From positions 1-7,831 of the forward strand of contig CALGHC010000673.1 of the NCBI GenBank assembly GCA_937915965.1: 7,831 nt of DNA. The letters run 5' to 3'. This DNA is from an uncultured Myxococcales bacterium (GTDB taxonomy: Bacteria > Myxococcota_A > UBA9042). Made by a program: the position numbers and the translations under genes. The number at the start of each line of letters is the position of its first letter. Position 1 is the stretch's first letter. This document shows, one piece after another, positions 7,233 through 7,831 of this stretch. The notes under the pieces are model-generated. The model was not told the DNA's origin, ran no database searches, and saw only the letters and a list, made by a program, of their open reading frames with translations.

Positions 7233-7247
7233 CCCGTCGCTCTCGTC
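7205..7247 (+). repeat. Long inverted repeat (11 bp plus 5 bp) overlapping the putative promoter
   Basis: GACGAGAGCGA (7205-7215) is exactly reverse-complementary to TCGCTCTCGTC (7237-7247). Inside, CGGGA (7220-7224) pairs with TCCCG (7232-7236) around the 7-nt loop CATAGCA, with a 4-nt bulge on the left (AGAC). No T-run follows, so it is not a standard terminator. As DNA, the arm centres are 32 bp apart, about three helical turns, and flank the -10 element: a possible operator pair. As RNA it would be a strong hairpin. Confidence 0.8.
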
Positions 7248-7284
7248 CGCGAACAGCGCGACAGAGGCAGCGTCTCAGCTGCTG

Positions 7285-7310
7285 TTTGAGTTCAAGACAC
7301 CTCAAAGGAG
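7285..7310 (+). promoter_or_regulatory. Ribosome-binding site of the membrane-protein gene with abutting hairpin
   Basis: AAAGGAG (7304-7310) lies 4 nt before ATG 7315 and fixes that start. TTTGAG (7285-7290) can pair with CTCAAA (7301-7306) across a 10-nt loop, covering the first three bases of the ribosome-binding site. The stem is AT-rich and weak, so it could tune translation but would not block it strongly. Confidence 0.5.
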
Positions 7311-7314
7311 ACCC

Positions 7315-7831
7315 ATGAGCGGCGGTAGCATCCTGGCACTCATCGGCAGCGCCCTGGCCCTCCTCGGCCCCATCATCTTGCCTTTCATCTTCGTCGACGA
7401 AGAGGAGATGGCGTTCCACAGCTACCAGGTGCTGACGGGTCAACTGTCGCTGGTGATGGCTGTCATCATGGGCGCGCTGGCGGCCGTGATCCTGCAGAAG
7501 CGCAAGCAGAAGCTGGGCTGGTTCGTCGCGATCCTGTCGCTGGTGCAGATCGCCGCGATGGCCTACACCTACCAGAACGTCTGGGCGCTGACGCCCTGTG
7601 TTTCCGGCGGTCTTGGCCTCTGCAACACCGAGACCGGCGGCTTGATCGACCAGACGTTGGTGACCCTGGATTGGGGTCTCGCGATGGTGGTCTTCGGTGC
7701 GATCATGGGCGTGTTCGGTGGCCTCGCCGCCGTCGCCGCGCACCCTGAATACGAGAAGAGCGCCCGCTTCCTGAAGGTCATGCTGACGTGGGAAGGCACG
7801 ATCATCTACGAGAAGGTGATGTTCGAGCCGG
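7315..7831 (+). CDS. Unrecognised four-helix inner-membrane protein, 3' partial
   Basis: The frame opens at ATG 7315 (MSGGSILALIGSALALLGPI) with a strong ribosome-binding site and stays open to the window end: 172 residues seen, C-terminus missing. I do not recognise the family. Hydrophobic segments lie at about 5-26, 44-61, 69-87 and 119-142. The basic loop QKRKQKLG (61-68) should be cytoplasmic, which puts the acidic loop after helix 1 (DEEEMAFHS, 28-36) and the loop 88-118 in the periplasm. That second loop carries Cys95 and Cys103, which could form a disulphide or bind a metal. After helix 4 the chain turns charged and amphipathic (HPEYEKSARFLKV, then WEGTIIYEKVMFEP), the start of a cytoplasmic domain or tail. 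Third-position GC bias matches the other genes, which supports coding. It is set off from the lyase by 315 bp and probably has its own promoter, so a metabolic link is not implied. Confidence 0.8.
   Translation, partial: MSGGSILALIGSALALLGPIILPFIFVDEEEMAFHSYQVLTGQLSLVMAVIMGALAAVILQKRKQKLGWFVAILSLVQIAAMAYTYQNVWALTPCVSGGLGLCNTETGGLIDQTLVTLDWGLAMVVFGAIMGVFGGLAAVAAHPEYEKSARFLKVMLTWEGTIIYEKVMFEP

Larger units (their letters stand above)
7000..7314 (+). other. 315-bp non-coding intergenic region with multiple inverted repeats
   Basis: No credible gene lies here. The frame open at 7082-7318 has weak third-position GC bias, rare codons and no ribosome-binding site. The region holds a T8 tract (7038-7045) and a nested inverted repeat: GGTG 7092-7095 with CACC 7137-7140, and CTCGAC 7098-7103 with GTCGAG 7125-7130. 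A hairpin at 7159-7184 has a GCGAGC/GCTCGC stem, inner CTG/CAG and an A6 loop. A dyad lies at 7205-7247, a small stem at 7267-7282 (GCAGC/GCTGC), and a hairpin at 7285-7306 next to the ribosome-binding site. The density of stems suggests a structured leader or regulatory region, but I recognise no known RNA family. Confidence 0.6.

Noticed and set aside
7082..7318. 78-codon forward frame ending in an ATGA overlap with the membrane-protein start
   Set aside because: The overlap looks operon-like, but third positions lack the strong GC bias of the other genes, rare codons occur (ATA, AGA, AGT), there is no ribosome-binding site, and the sequence is explained by inverted repeats.
7051..7743. 230-codon reverse-strand open frame over the intergenic region and membrane-protein gene
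   Set aside because: The + strand frame from 7315 has a strong ribosome-binding site, transmembrane pattern and right codon bias. The reverse product is a low-complexity His/Gln/Arg-rich sequence.

Overview
The window is GC-rich, with codon third positions strongly biased to G/C. It looks like the chromosome of a Gram-negative bacterium of the former Deltaproteobacteria (Myxococcota, Bradymonadota or a relative). Three things support this: a type II secretion GspL with a PilM-like actin fold, a GspN of the AsmA-like kind found in these lineages, and very Lys/Glu/Asp/Gly-rich low-complexity inserts. The exact taxon cannot be read from the sequence. All genes seen are on the + strand; long reverse-strand open frames appear to be GC-driven shadows.

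Layout: (1) 1-4312 is the end of a type II secretion (T2SS) gene cluster: gspL (5' end outside the window), gspM (4-bp ATGA overlap with gspL) and gspN (75-bp gap, GTG start). These encode the inner-membrane part of the secretion machine. Each carries unusual charged low-complexity segments, and GspN has a C-terminal extension of about 170 residues. (2) 4378-6999 is a two-gene reverse transsulfuration unit: a cystathionine beta-synthase with a C-terminal CBS-domain pair, then a cystathionine gamma-lyase/synthase family enzyme. Together they would convert homocysteine plus serine to cysteine through cystathionine. A small terminator-like hairpin lies between them, against the second ribosome-binding site. 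(3) 7000-7314 is a gene-free, lower-GC stretch. It holds a T8 tract just after the lyase gene, several inverted repeats, a plausible sigma70-type promoter embedded in an imperfect dyad (11 bp + 5 bp), and a small hairpin touching the next ribosome-binding site. (4) 7315 to the window end is the start of an unrecognised four-helix inner-membrane protein with a pair of probably periplasmic cysteines. It is truncated by the window edge.

Most of the window is ordinary housekeeping and secretion content. The parts most worth a second look are the structured leader/promoter at about 7092-7310 with the unknown membrane protein it precedes, and the charged extensions on the T2SS proteins. I see no mobile element, CRISPR array, tRNA or rRNA.
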